Of a stretch of DNA of 18,809 nucleotides, positions 5,521 through 12,957 are shown piece after piece. The notes below the pieces were generated by a model, which saw only the letters and a list, made by a program, of their open reading frames with translations, was not told the DNA's origin and ran no database searches. Positions within the stretch are counted from its first letter, which is position 1; every line of letters begins with the position of its first letter. The position numbers were made by a program, and so were the translations under genes. The DNA comes from Deltaproteobacteria bacterium RBG_16_54_18 (GTDB taxonomy: Bacteria; Desulfobacterota; B13-G15; RBG-16-54-18): assembly GCA_001797935.1 (NCBI GenBank), contig MGQT01000092.1, forward strand, positions 1-18,809, written 5' to 3'.

Positions 5521-6180
5521 ATGAAAAACGAAGTACAGGCCTGGGCAAGAAATCTGAAACAGGTGTTGGGCACTAACCTCACCGGCGTTATCCTGTACGG
5601 GAGCGCTGCGCGAGGGGATCTCGTTCCCGGCCATTCCGATCTCAATCTGATGCTCGTCTTCAAGAAGATCGATCTCGGTCAGATAGCTAAAATTAAGACC
5701 CTGATCCCGCGGCGGATACGCAAGAAGTTACCGCGGCTGGTTTTTTGGAGGCAAGAGGAGATAGCAAACTCCTGGGACGTCTTTCCCCTGGAGTTTAGCG
5801 ATATCGCGGCAAACCACCGCTGTTTGGCAGGCACGGATCCCTTCAGGAGGAGAAGAATCGATACGAAACGCCTGCGCTTTCAGCTGGAATTTGAGCTGCG
5901 CGCGAAGCTGCTCAAGCTGCGGGAAGACTGGCTGGCCATCAATCGGGACACCTACGCCCAGGAGCGGTATCTGATCAAGGCAGGTACTTCTTTTGAATAT
6001 CTCATCAGCAAGGCGCAGGCCGTGCTGGGGAAAAAGGGAGTGACGGCGCCTGATCTTTTTACCAAGATCAAAAGGCTTAAAAAAAAGGAGATCCGGTTAA
6101 AACGCGTTGAGCTCCAGGATCTCTTTTACCATCTGCATGAGACCGTGGAAGCGGTGATAGGTAAGATCGATGCTGCCTAG
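5521..6180 (+). CDS. Nucleotidyltransferase-fold protein with altered active site
   Basis: 219-residue protein with an N-terminal polymerase-beta-type nucleotidyltransferase motif: LYGSAARGDLVPGHSDLNLMLVF, with G27-S28 and D40. The expected second metal-binding acid (D-x-D) is Asn42, while a possible third acid is E91 in FPLEFSD. Such SD-x-N variants occur in a recurring group, so the change may be a family trait with lost or altered catalysis. The C-terminal half (about 115-219) is helical and HEPN-like in character, rich in Lys and Arg. AAAGGAG lies shortly before ATG 5521; the longer upstream frame overlaps the preceding gene and is rejected. It sits 19 bases before the TPM gene, probably in the same operon. 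Substrate unknown. Confidence 0.75.
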   Translation: MKNEVQAWARNLKQVLGTNLTGVILYGSAARGDLVPGHSDLNLMLVFKKIDLGQIAKIKTLIPRRIRKKLPRLVFWRQEEIANSWDVFPLEFSDIAANHRCLAGTDPFRRRRIDTKRLRFQLEFELRAKLLKLREDWLAINRDTYAQERYLIKAGTSFEYLISKAQAVLGKKGVTAPDLFTKIKRLKKKEIRLKRVELQDLFYHLHETVEAVIGKIDAA

Positions 6181-6199
6181 GCTATCTCGGGGGATATTG

Positions 6200-7138
6200 A
6201 TGAAGGGGGTTTGGCAAGGCCTTCTCCTGGGTGTTTTGCTGGTGCTGGCTGCGGCGCCGCCGGCACAAGCAAAGATGCCGGCTAAGCCGCAGGGGTGGGT
6301 GAGCGATTTTGCCGGCATTTTATCCGGCGAAGCCAAGTCTAAGCTTACCGCCCTGATCGAGGAGACGGAGAAGGCCACCGGAGCCGAGATCGCCGTGGTA
6401 ACAATCACCTCATTAGAGGGGATATCTGTTGAGGAATACGCGGTCAAGCTTTTTAAGGCTTGGGGCATCGGAAAAAAAGGTAAAGATAACGGCGTGCTCC
6501 TGCTCGTCGCGCCGAACGAGCGCAAGGTTAAAATCGAGGTCGGCTATGGCCTGGAACCGATCATCACGGACGGGCGGGCAGGCGAGATCATACGAGAGAC
6601 GATATTACCTTTTTTTAAGGCGGGTGATTACGATCAGGGTATCTTGCAAGGGAGCACGCAGATTGCGGCGCTGATTACCGGCAAGGCATTTGTCCCCAGC
6701 GTGCCCCGGCGTCAGTCGCGGGAAAATACGGAGCCATGGCCGGTCAAGGTGGGCGTCATGCTTTTTTTTGCCCTGTTTATTACCATAGGATTTCTGGCCC
6801 TTGGTTCCGGGCTGCGCCAGAAAGGCGGGGGGTTTCTCCGGATTTGGGGGGCTGGTTTCGGCGGCATCCCCCTGGCCATGAGCCTTGCCTTTGCCGCGGC
6901 AATGGGATTTCCCATCTATATTCTGCCGGCATGGGCACTGCTCATACTCGTGTTTTCGCTCAGCTTCGGCAAGAAGGTCTTTAGCCATTTCCCTTCCTCC
7001 GGCTTTTCCTCAGGAGGAGGGCGGTTCGGCAGCGGGTCGAGCAGCAGTTCCAGTTTCGGCGGGTTTAGCGGCGGGTCGAGCTTCGGCGGTTTCGGCGGCG
7101 GCTCCTCAGGCGGGGGTGGCGCAAGCGGTTCATGGTAG
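6200..7138 (+). CDS. TPM-domain exported protein, YgcG-like
   Basis: 312-residue protein with a signal peptide (about 1-24, cleavage after AQA), a TPM domain (about 32-155) and a membrane C-terminus. The TPM part shows GWVSDFAGILS, ATGAEIAVVTI, LFKAWGIGKKGKDNGVLLLVAPNERKVKIEVGYGLE and ITDGRAGEIIRE, the usual landmarks. Helices near 190-212 and 220-262 follow, then a Gly/Ser-rich tail ending in SGSW, as in YgcG and related proteins. The TPM fold sits outside the inner membrane; roles in membrane-protein maintenance, photosystem II repair or phosphatase activity are known only for relatives. I prefer ATG 6200 to the upstream ATG 6170, because it gives a compact signal peptide. Confidence 0.85.
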   Translation: MKGVWQGLLLGVLLVLAAAPPAQAKMPAKPQGWVSDFAGILSGEAKSKLTALIEETEKATGAEIAVVTITSLEGISVEEYAVKLFKAWGIGKKGKDNGVLLLVAPNERKVKIEVGYGLEPIITDGRAGEIIRETILPFFKAGDYDQGILQGSTQIAALITGKAFVPSVPRRQSRENTEPWPVKVGVMLFFALFITIGFLALGSGLRQKGGGFLRIWGAGFGGIPLAMSLAFAAAMGFPIYILPAWALLILVFSLSFGKKVFSHFPSSGFSSGGGRFGSGSSSSSSFGGFSGGSSFGGFGGGSSGGGGASGSW

Positions 7139-7188
7139 CCTTTTGGGGGTGCAGGGAGACCATAGCTGCGTTGTCCGCTGTCCAGGGC

Positions 7189-7213
7189 AAGGGGAAATAA
7201 CTCGCTTCCCCTT
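7189..7213 (+). terminator. Weak hairpin after the TPM gene
   Basis: AAGGGGAA (7189-7196) pairs with TTCCCCTT (7206-7213) around a 9-base loop, followed later by a short T-run (7227-7230). A direct repeat GGGGTGCAGG (7146-7155, 7215-7224) brackets it. Termination is plausible but weak. Confidence 0.35.
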
Positions 7214-7226
7214 TGGGGTGCAGGCC

Positions 7227-7255
7227 TTTTAAATCCCCATTAAATCCTGTATACT
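7227..7255 (+). promoter_or_regulatory. Possible promoter for the NYN-LOTUS gene
   Basis: TATACT (7250-7255) lies 17 bases after TTTTAA (7227-7232). The -10 is good and the -35 poor. It is 31 bases before the ATG at 7286, which has AAGGAG in front. Confidence 0.35.
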
Positions 7256-7285
7256 CACCACAGTTGATATTGATAAGGAGATACT

Positions 7286-8026
7286 ATGTCTATTGGAACA
7301 ACACAGAAGTTAGCCGTATTAATTGACGCGGATAACGCCCAGCCCTCGATTATCGAAGGGTTACTCGCCGAGATAGCCAAATACGGGACCGCGAATGTCA
7401 AGAGGATATATGGGGACTGGACCGGCCCCCACTTAAAGAGTTGGAAAGAGGTGCTGCTTTTATACTCGATCCAGCCGATACAACAGTTTCGCTATACCGT
7501 AGGGAAAAATGCCACCGATGCCGCCATGATCATCGACGCCATGGATCTACTCTACACCAATAAATTCGACGGGTTTTGTATCGTTTCCAGCGATAGTGAT
7601 TTTACCAAGCTGGCCTCGCGTATCAGGGAGGCGGGGCTGGTGGTATATGGCTTCGGGGAGAAAAAAACGCCGGAGCCCTTTGTTTCGGCCTGCGACAAAT
7701 TTATCTACACCGAGGTCTTGGTAACCAAGGAAGATGACAGCCTGCCCATAACACGTAAATCCACCAATGAGTTAAAGCAGGACACGCGGCTGGTCAATCT
7801 CTTACGCAATGCCGTCGAGGCGTCATCAGACGAGAGCGGCTGGTCGCACCTCGCACCGGTGGGGAGTAACATTGCCAAACAGGCCCCGAATTTTGACCCG
7901 CGCAACTACGGCTACATAAAACTCGGCGAACTGATAGCCGCAACGAAACTCTTTGAAATAGAACAACGTCCGGTGGGAGACGGCCACTCCCGGTCGGTGT
8001 ATATCAAGGATAAGCGTAAGCAATAA
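7286..8026 (+). CDS. NYN-domain protein with C-terminal LOTUS/OST-HTH domain
   Basis: 246-residue cytosolic protein with a predicted PIN-like nuclease domain. The NYN/LabA (DUF88) domain spans about 8-150: AVLIDADNAQPS (D14, D16, N17), KNATDAAMIIDAMDLLY, then IVSSDSDFTKLASRIREAG and VYGFGEKKTPEPFVSACDKFIY. These acidic positions fit a metal-dependent RNase site. The remaining part (about 165-246: LVNLLRNAVEASSDESGWSHLAPVG, RNYGYIKLGELI, FEIEQR) is the OST-HTH/LOTUS domain known to bind RNA, including G-quadruplex RNA in some relatives. This pairing is common in bacteria, with no assigned pathway. AAGGAG precedes ATG 7286. An HNH-type gene follows 63 bases on, possibly co-transcribed. Confidence 0.92.
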   Translation: MSIGTTQKLAVLIDADNAQPSIIEGLLAEIAKYGTANVKRIYGDWTGPHLKSWKEVLLLYSIQPIQQFRYTVGKNATDAAMIIDAMDLLYTNKFDGFCIVSSDSDFTKLASRIREAGLVVYGFGEKKTPEPFVSACDKFIYTEVLVTKEDDSLPITRKSTNELKQDTRLVNLLRNAVEASSDESGWSHLAPVGSNIAKQAPNFDPRNYGYIKLGELIAATKLFEIEQRPVGDGHSRSVYIKDKRKQ

Positions 8027-8089
8027 TCCGGTACTCTCCTGCCGCAGGCGGTCGGGGATGCTGGTTTTTTAATTGGGGAAGATGAACGT

Positions 8090-8473
8090 ATGGCGCAGCA
8101 GAAGCCGCGAGCCGATGGCGACGGGATAATCCCTGCCGATGCTGCAGCCCGCCGCAACCGCGAGCGAGTTGAAAAGACCTACCGGCAGCGGGCGCTCAGG
8201 ATGTTTCCCGCAGTCTGCGCGCGCTGCGGGCGCGAGTTTGCCGGCAAGAGACTCCGCGAGCTGACGGTCCATCACAAGGATCACAACCACGATAACAATC
8301 CTCCTGACGGAAGCAATTGGGAACTGCTCTGCGTGTATTGCCACGACTACGAACACACGAAGTACATGGATGAGGAGTTATATCCGGCGGAACGGGCGAG
8401 CGAGCGAGGCGAGCCGCCGGCTACCTATAAGCCGTTTGCCGATCTTGCTGATTTACTGAAGAGCAAAAAATAG
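8090..8473 (+). CDS. yajD: YajD-like HNH nuclease family protein
   Basis: 127-residue protein resembling Escherichia coli YajD. The HNH core is complete: CARCG (C43, C46), VHHKDHNHDNNP (H61, H62, N66), N76 in GSNWELLC, and CVYCHDYEH (C81, C84, H85, H89). The two CxxC pairs would hold a structural zinc and the histidines and Asn a catalytic metal. The N-terminus is longer than in YajD by about ten residues and is basic. The C-terminus (FADLADLLKSKK) is also as in the family. No cellular role for YajD is established. The ATG at 8090 has only a weak GGGGAAGA site before it. It lies just after the NYN-LOTUS gene, so the two nuclease-type proteins may be co-expressed. Confidence 0.88.
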   Translation: MAQQKPRADGDGIIPADAAARRNRERVEKTYRQRALRMFPAVCARCGREFAGKRLRELTVHHKDHNHDNNPPDGSNWELLCVYCHDYEHTKYMDEELYPAERASERGEPPATYKPFADLADLLKSKK

Positions 8474-8582
8474 ATGCTAAACCGTAGGCGCGCTGAGAAA
8501 CCGAGAGCAGAAAGAACCGGGCGAAGGAAAGAGACGCACGATATGATTTTAACAGTCGCAATTTTTTCGGTGGCACATAAAT

Positions 8583-9950
8583 ATGAGTGAGTGGAGCCCT
8601 TCCGGCTGGCGTCAAAGACCTATTTTGCAGCAACCGGAATATCCCGATCGATCCGAGCTGCAGGGGGTAGAGCTACAACTGGAGGGATTGCCACCGTTGG
8701 TATTCGTCGACGAGGTGCAGGAACTCAACCGGCAACTAGCGCGCGTTTCCGAGGGCAAAGCGTTCCTGTTGCAGGGGGGGGATTGCGCGGAAAGCTTTGC
8801 GGAATTCAATACCCGGCATATCCAAGATACCTGCAAAGTAATCTTGCAGATGGCGGTCGTGCTCACCTATGCGGGAAGCTGTCCCGTTGTAAAAGTGGGG
8901 CGTCTGGCAGGTCAATTTGCGAAACCCCGTTCTTCAAAAATGGAAACTATTGACGGCATCGCGTTGCCGAGTTACCGGGGAGACATGGTCAATGCCATCA
9001 CGTTTACCGCGGCAGCGCGCACGCCTGATCCACAGCGCCTGCTGCAAGCCTATCACCAGTCCGCGGCTACGCTTAATCTCCTGCGGGCCTTTACCAAGGG
9101 AGGGTTGGCAGATCTGCACCAGGTGCATCAATGGAATCTCGAATTCGTGAAAGGAAGTCCCTTAGGAGACAGATACCAAAACTTAGCCGACCGTATCGGT
9201 GAGGCGCTTGCCTTTATGGAGGCCTGCGGCGTTACCTTGAAAGACACGCCGAGTATCCGTGAGACGACGGTCTATACTTCTCATGAGGCCTTGTTGCTTA
9301 ATTATGAACAGGCCCTCACGCGCCGCGACGACGCAGCAGGCGATTGGTACGATTGTTCGGCCCACATGCTCTGGATCGGAGAGAGAACGCGTCAGGTAGA
9401 CAAAGCGCATATCGAATTTATCAGGGGTATCAAGAATCCCATCGGCGTCAAGGCAGGGCCGGGGATGGATGCAGATGAGCTCATGCGCCTGATAGACATG
9501 CTCAACCCCCGCAATGAAGCGGGGCGCTTGACCATTATTGTTCGCATGGGCGCTCGTATCGTTGATATCTTGCCGCCGTTACTCAGACGAGTGAGCCGTG
9601 AGGGGCGTCAGGTCGTGTGGAGCAGCGACCCCATGCACAGCAATACAGTTAAGACGAGCCACGGTATTAAGACGCGGTCGTTTAACAAAATATTGGAAGA
9701 GGTAAAAAATTTTTTTGAGATCCACTATGCGGAGGGGACATACGCAGGGGGTATTCATTGTGAAATGACCGGGCAAAACGTGACCGAGTGTATCGGGGGG
9801 GCACAGGCTATTACCGAGCAAGAGCTCACGGATAAATATTTTACCTATTGCGATCCCCGTCTTAATGCCAACCAGGCCCTGGAATTGGCTTTTTTGATCT
9901 CTGATTTTCTCAAGAAGGCCCGCACGACAAAAAACCACGGTGTCCATTAG
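8583..9950 (+). CDS. aroG: Class II (plant-type) DAHP synthase
   Basis: 455-residue 3-deoxy-7-phosphoheptulonate synthase, joining phosphoenolpyruvate and erythrose 4-phosphate in the first step of the shikimate pathway. Class II landmarks run in order: WSPSGWRQRP near the start, LLQGGDCAESF (about 62-72), RLAGQFAKPRS, GLADLHQVHQWNLEF, SAHMLWIGERTRQ, NPIGVKAGPG, VVWSSDPMHSNTV, AGGIHCEMTGQNVTECIGG, and YCDPRLNANQALE, giving the metal-binding Cys, His, Glu and Asp positions. It is unrelated in sequence to class I AroF/G/H and lacks the regulatory N-terminal extension of the mycobacterial enzyme. GGTGG at 8569-8573 is a weak Shine-Dalgarno site; TATGAT at 8542-8547 may be a -10 element. No other aro gene is nearby. 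The symbol is used for class II enzymes in some genomes. Confidence 0.95.
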   Translation: MSEWSPSGWRQRPILQQPEYPDRSELQGVELQLEGLPPLVFVDEVQELNRQLARVSEGKAFLLQGGDCAESFAEFNTRHIQDTCKVILQMAVVLTYAGSCPVVKVGRLAGQFAKPRSSKMETIDGIALPSYRGDMVNAITFTAAARTPDPQRLLQAYHQSAATLNLLRAFTKGGLADLHQVHQWNLEFVKGSPLGDRYQNLADRIGEALAFMEACGVTLKDTPSIRETTVYTSHEALLLNYEQALTRRDDAAGDWYDCSAHMLWIGERTRQVDKAHIEFIRGIKNPIGVKAGPGMDADELMRLIDMLNPRNEAGRLTIIVRMGARIVDILPPLLRRVSREGRQVVWSSDPMHSNTVKTSHGIKTRSFNKILEEVKNFFEIHYAEGTYAGGIHCEMTGQNVTECIGGAQAITEQELTDKYFTYCDPRLNANQALELAFLISDFLKKARTTKNHGVH

Positions 9951-10003
9951 CATGGAATTCCTCCGTAGCGGCGCTGGACAATACCAAATTAAATAGAAGG
10001 CTT

Positions 10004-10024
10004 ATGGTAAACGCAACGCGATGA
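10004..10024 (+). other. Possible six-codon leader ORF overlapping the murJ start
   Basis: ATG GTA AAC GCA ACG CGA TGA, with AGAAGG three bases upstream. Its TGA overlaps the murJ ATG as ATGA. murJ itself has no Shine-Dalgarno site at normal distance, so this mini-ORF could deliver ribosomes by coupling. Suggestive only. Confidence 0.35.
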
Positions 10025-11649
10025 ATACTCCAGCTCCTACGACCACGACCACCCAGGTGGCCAAATCCGCCGGTTCGGTCGGCATCGCCGTTTTCTGCAG
10101 CCGCCTCCTCGGATTGGTCCGAGAGCAGGTTATGGCCGTCCTGTTCGGGGCGGGGCTTTCTATGGACGCCTTTGTGGTGGCCTTCCGGATACCCAATTTA
10201 CTCCGCGACCTGTTTGCCGAGGGGGCCCTTTCTGCCGCTTTTGTTACCGTATTCACCGATTACGATCATAAACGAGGGCAGGAGGACACCTGGCGTCTGG
10301 CCAATAACGTCCTCCTGACGCTCACGATCCTGCTTTCCCTGCTTACCCTGTTCGGGATGATTTTTTCCGGAGAGATCATCCAGGTCATGGCGCCGGCCTT
10401 TGGCAGGGTCGCCGGCAAGATCGCCCTTACTAAGCTCCTGACCAATATCATGTTTCCTTTCTTAATTTTGGTTTCCTTGGCTGCCGTCGTCATGGGAATT
10501 TTAAATACCAAAGGACGTTTTTTTATCCCGGCCATGGCCTCGACTTTTTTTAATGTCGGCTCCATTATAGGGGGAGTCTTGTGCGCCTGGTGGGCTCCTG
10601 CCTTCAGCCAACCCCCGATCGTCGGCATGGCGGTGGGGACGTTGATTGGTGGGCTCCTGCAGCTCGTCATACAGGTGCCGTCGCTTAGGCGCAGCGGTTT
10701 TACCTGGCGCCCGCATCTCAACCTCAAGGATGAAGGCCTGCGCCGGATTATGATCCTCATGATCCCGGCGGTGATCGGCCTCTCGGCCACCCAGATCAAT
10801 ATCTTTATTAATACGAACTTTGCCGCCCGGTGCGCCGAGGGGAGCGTTTCGTGGCTCAACTACGCCTTTCGCCTGATGCAATTTCCCATCGGCATCTTCG
10901 GGGTCGCCATTTCGATCGCCACCTTGCCGGTCATTGCCCGACACGCATCGCAGGGGGACATGGGTGCCTTAAAGGCTACCTATGTATCGTCCTTGACCAT
11001 GGCCTTTTTACTGACCATCCCGGCCGCCTTTGGATTGGCTGTTCTGGCTAAGCCGATTATCCGCCTGATCTTCGAGCACGGCCGTTTTGTAAACGGCGAT
11101 ACGATCCATACGGCCGAGGCCCTGACCCTTTATGCCGTGGGTCTTTTTGCCTATGCCACGGTCAAGATCACGGTGCCGGTCTTTTACGCCTTAAAAGATA
11201 CAAAATATCCGGTCATCGCGAGTTTTTTGGCGGTAGCCACCAATATCCTTATCGTCTCGCTCACCCTGGATGCGTTTCAACACAAGGCCATCGCCCTTTC
11301 TACCTCCATCACCATGATCATCAATTTTTTCTTTTTGAGCGTGGTGCTCTATAAAAAAGTCGGCGGCTACGACCTGCGCTACCTGGTCGGCTCTTTTATC
11401 AAGATCACCGTTGCCTCCGCGGCAATGGGCCTCGCGGCCTCATACCTGTATGCCGCCGGCAGCCGGCTCATCGCGCATGCTACCCTGCTCAATCAGGGGC
11501 TTGTCCTCATTGTGACCATTGCCGTGGCGGTTGTCGTCTACTTTATCTTGATCCGCTGGCTCGGTATCAGGGAGTTGCACGAGGTGGTGGAAAATGTGAA
11601 AAAGAGATTCTTAGCCAGAGGCGTTAGCCCGAGCGATTTATCCGATTGA
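10021..11649 (+). CDS. murJ: Lipid II flippase MurJ (MviN)
   Basis: 542-residue polytopic inner-membrane protein of the MOP exporter superfamily that moves lipid II across the membrane for peptidoglycan synthesis. The N-terminal segment SVGIAVFCSRLLGLVREQVMA and the next block FRIPNLLRDLFAEGALSAAFVTVF are the MurJ signature. Further landmarks are LNTKGRFFIPAMA, PAVIGLSATQINIFINT, LNYAFRLMQFPIGIFGVAISIATLPVIAR and VPVFYALKDTKYPV. About fourteen hydrophobic helices fit the family. ATG 10021 is the only sensible start; the poly-Thr opening is short and family-like. No good Shine-Dalgarno site lies just upstream, but a tiny ORF does. The preceding gene is 70 bases away. No other cell-wall gene is in the window. 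Confidence 0.96.
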   Translation: MNTPAPTTTTTQVAKSAGSVGIAVFCSRLLGLVREQVMAVLFGAGLSMDAFVVAFRIPNLLRDLFAEGALSAAFVTVFTDYDHKRGQEDTWRLANNVLLTLTILLSLLTLFGMIFSGEIIQVMAPAFGRVAGKIALTKLLTNIMFPFLILVSLAAVVMGILNTKGRFFIPAMASTFFNVGSIIGGVLCAWWAPAFSQPPIVGMAVGTLIGGLLQLVIQVPSLRRSGFTWRPHLNLKDEGLRRIMILMIPAVIGLSATQINIFINTNFAARCAEGSVSWLNYAFRLMQFPIGIFGVAISIATLPVIARHASQGDMGALKATYVSSLTMAFLLTIPAAFGLAVLAKPIIRLIFEHGRFVNGDTIHTAEALTLYAVGLFAYATVKITVPVFYALKDTKYPVIASFLAVATNILIVSLTLDAFQHKAIALSTSITMIINFFFLSVVLYKKVGGYDLRYLVGSFIKITVASAAMGLAASYLYAAGSRLIAHATLLNQGLVLIVTIAVAVVVYFILIRWLGIRELHEVVENVKKRFLARGVSPSDLSD

Positions 11650-11671
11650 TGTACCTACGGGGTGATTTGAC

Positions 11672-11896
11672 GTGCGCAAGATACTACGCGGGGTCGGTAT
11701 ATTCTTTCTTATCATAGCCGTACCGCTCGGTATAATGACCATCGCCTCATGGCCGCCGGGAGGTCTGTTTTTTGCCCTGCCGTTTTTGTTTCTGATACCG
11801 GCGATCATATTCGGCATGGCGGGCGGTTTGTTATTGCTGTTGACACGAAAGCCAAGAGACCTGCCGCCTGCCCAAGAGAGAGGTACCCGTACATAA
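11672..11896 (+). CDS. Small two-helix membrane protein
   Basis: 74-residue hypothetical with a basic start (VRKILRG), two hydrophobic helices at about 8-27 and 31-60 separated by WPPGG, and a hydrophilic basic tail. The start is GTG at 11672 after GGGGTGA. It begins 22 bases downstream of murJ and is probably on its transcript. No family recognised. The short protein and the non-ATG start make the call moderate, but the helix/loop/tail pattern and Shine-Dalgarno site favour a real gene. Confidence 0.55.
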   Translation: MRKILRGVGIFFLIIAVPLGIMTIASWPPGGLFFALPFLFLIPAIIFGMAGGLLLLLTRKPRDLPPAQERGTRT

Positions 11897-11954
11897 TACA
11901 CTATCGGTCTTGATTGACAATGACCTGAAGGATGGCTATGATATTATTCAGTAT

Positions 11955-12380
11955 ATGATGAATAAAGCCGGTATAAACTCAAAACGCAAGTTGTTCCGAG
12001 GGGTTGCGCCAGCATTATTGGCGGTGGTGTTTGTGGTTGCACAAGTGTCCATGCTCCTGGCAAATCCCCCGGGCCTCTGTGTGTCTGGTGCGGGATCATC
12101 GATACCCTCCTCGCCGTCGCAGGCCCACCAGTGTTGCTGTGGTGGAACGAACGCGTGCTGCTGCGATGTGGAACGAGGGCCCACGGCGTCATGGCCCGAT
12201 ATGGGGCTTAGCGCGGTATCTGATGGAGCGTACAATCCCGCTTCTTCCCTGCACGCGGTTGCAGACAGTGATTTGCCGGTTTCTCTCCTGCCTCACTTGC
12301 CTCGGTCGGCTGGGAGATGGACCGGGACCGGACCACCCTTAACCTTGTCCTATCTCGTCAATCTAACCTTTCGCTGTTAA
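11955..12380 (+). CDS. Cysteine-rich exported or membrane-anchored protein
   Basis: 141-residue protein I do not recognise. A basic N-terminus (MMNKAGINSKRKLFRG) leads into a hydrophobic segment (about 17-36, VAPALLAVVFVVAQVSMLLA) that should act as signal peptide or anchor. Then come a lone Cys and the striking CCCGGTNACCC, two cysteine triplets five residues apart, preceded by His-Gln; one more Cys is the last residue. That pattern suggests binding of soft metal ions or a cluster outside the membrane. The second half is Ser/Pro-rich and low in structure. Start chosen at ATG 11955; the frame stays open to a TTG at 11910 without a good ribosome site. It lies 118 bases before the DUF2318 gene, whose protein is also Cys-rich, supporting a shared job. 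Confidence 0.6.
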   Translation: MMNKAGINSKRKLFRGVAPALLAVVFVVAQVSMLLANPPGLCVSGAGSSIPSSPSQAHQCCCGGTNACCCDVERGPTASWPDMGLSAVSDGAYNPASSLHAVADSDLPVSLLPHLPRSAGRWTGTGPPLTLSYLVNLTFRC

Positions 12381-12498
12381 TCATTTTTTTTCATCACAAG
12401 GGCGCTATTGCGGCCTACGGGTCAGTTACCACCCCGTAGCGCTGATGTTTGAGCTGCGCCATGCAGCCATGATTCACACACAAGAAAAGGAGAATAAC

Positions 12499-12957
12499 AT
12501 GTTTACGAGAATAACTTCAGTTGTTATGCTGATAACGTTCGTGTGCATTTCGGTGGTCTCCGCGCTTGCTACAACGGCTGGTGCTGTCCCGGCAACGCAG
12601 GTCACCTATCCTGAACAGACATTTGCCAACGGGAAGGCGCGTCACTTTACCTATAAGACCGATGACGGTGTAACCATCCGCTACTTTATCATGAAGAGCT
12701 CTGACGGAGTGATCCGCGCCGCCTTTGACGCGTGCGACGTCTGCTGGCCGGAAAATAAGGGCTACACGCAGCAGGGGGATGTTATGGTCTGCAACAACTG
12801 CGGCAGGCGATTCCCCTCTACCCGCATCAATGAGGTCCAGGGCGGCTGCAATCCCGCTCCCCTCAAGCGAAAGGTGGAGCAAGGCATAGTCATCATCAAG
12901 GTGGCCGACATCCTCCAGGGCAAGCGCTACTTCGATTTCCGGGGAGGCACGCGATGA
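12499..12957 (+). CDS. DUF2318 exported Fe-S/metal-binding protein
   Basis: 152-residue protein with an N-terminal signal or anchor (about 5-30) and a DUF2318 domain (PF10080-like, described as membrane iron-sulfur protein, FtrD-like). Its five cysteines outside the signal form ACDVCWP (C79, C82), VCNNCGRRF (C98, C101) and GGC (C117), a pattern apt for an iron-sulfur cluster or metal site outside the inner membrane. Other landmarks are ARHFTYKTDDGVTIRYFIMKSSDGVIRAAFDAC split over residues 47-79 and the FPSTRINEVQGGCNPAPL block. ATG 12499 has AAGGAG at a good distance; a longer upstream frame is rejected. The stop overlaps the permease start as ATGA, so the two are translationally coupled. Family members commonly neighbour FtsX-type permeases, and an iron or metal transport role is inferred. 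Confidence 0.88.
   Translation: MFTRITSVVMLITFVCISVVSALATTAGAVPATQVTYPEQTFANGKARHFTYKTDDGVTIRYFIMKSSDGVIRAAFDACDVCWPENKGYTQQGDVMVCNNCGRRFPSTRINEVQGGCNPAPLKRKVEQGIVIIKVADILQGKRYFDFRGGTR

Noticed and set aside
7085..7137. Repetitive GGC/GGT-rich stretch considered as a DNA repeat array
   Set aside because: It encodes the Gly/Ser-rich tail normal for TPM/YgcG-type proteins.
10266..10859. 197-codon open frame antisense to murJ
   Set aside because: Lies wholly inside the well-supported murJ gene, has basic low-complexity composition typical of a shadow frame, and has no family resemblance.
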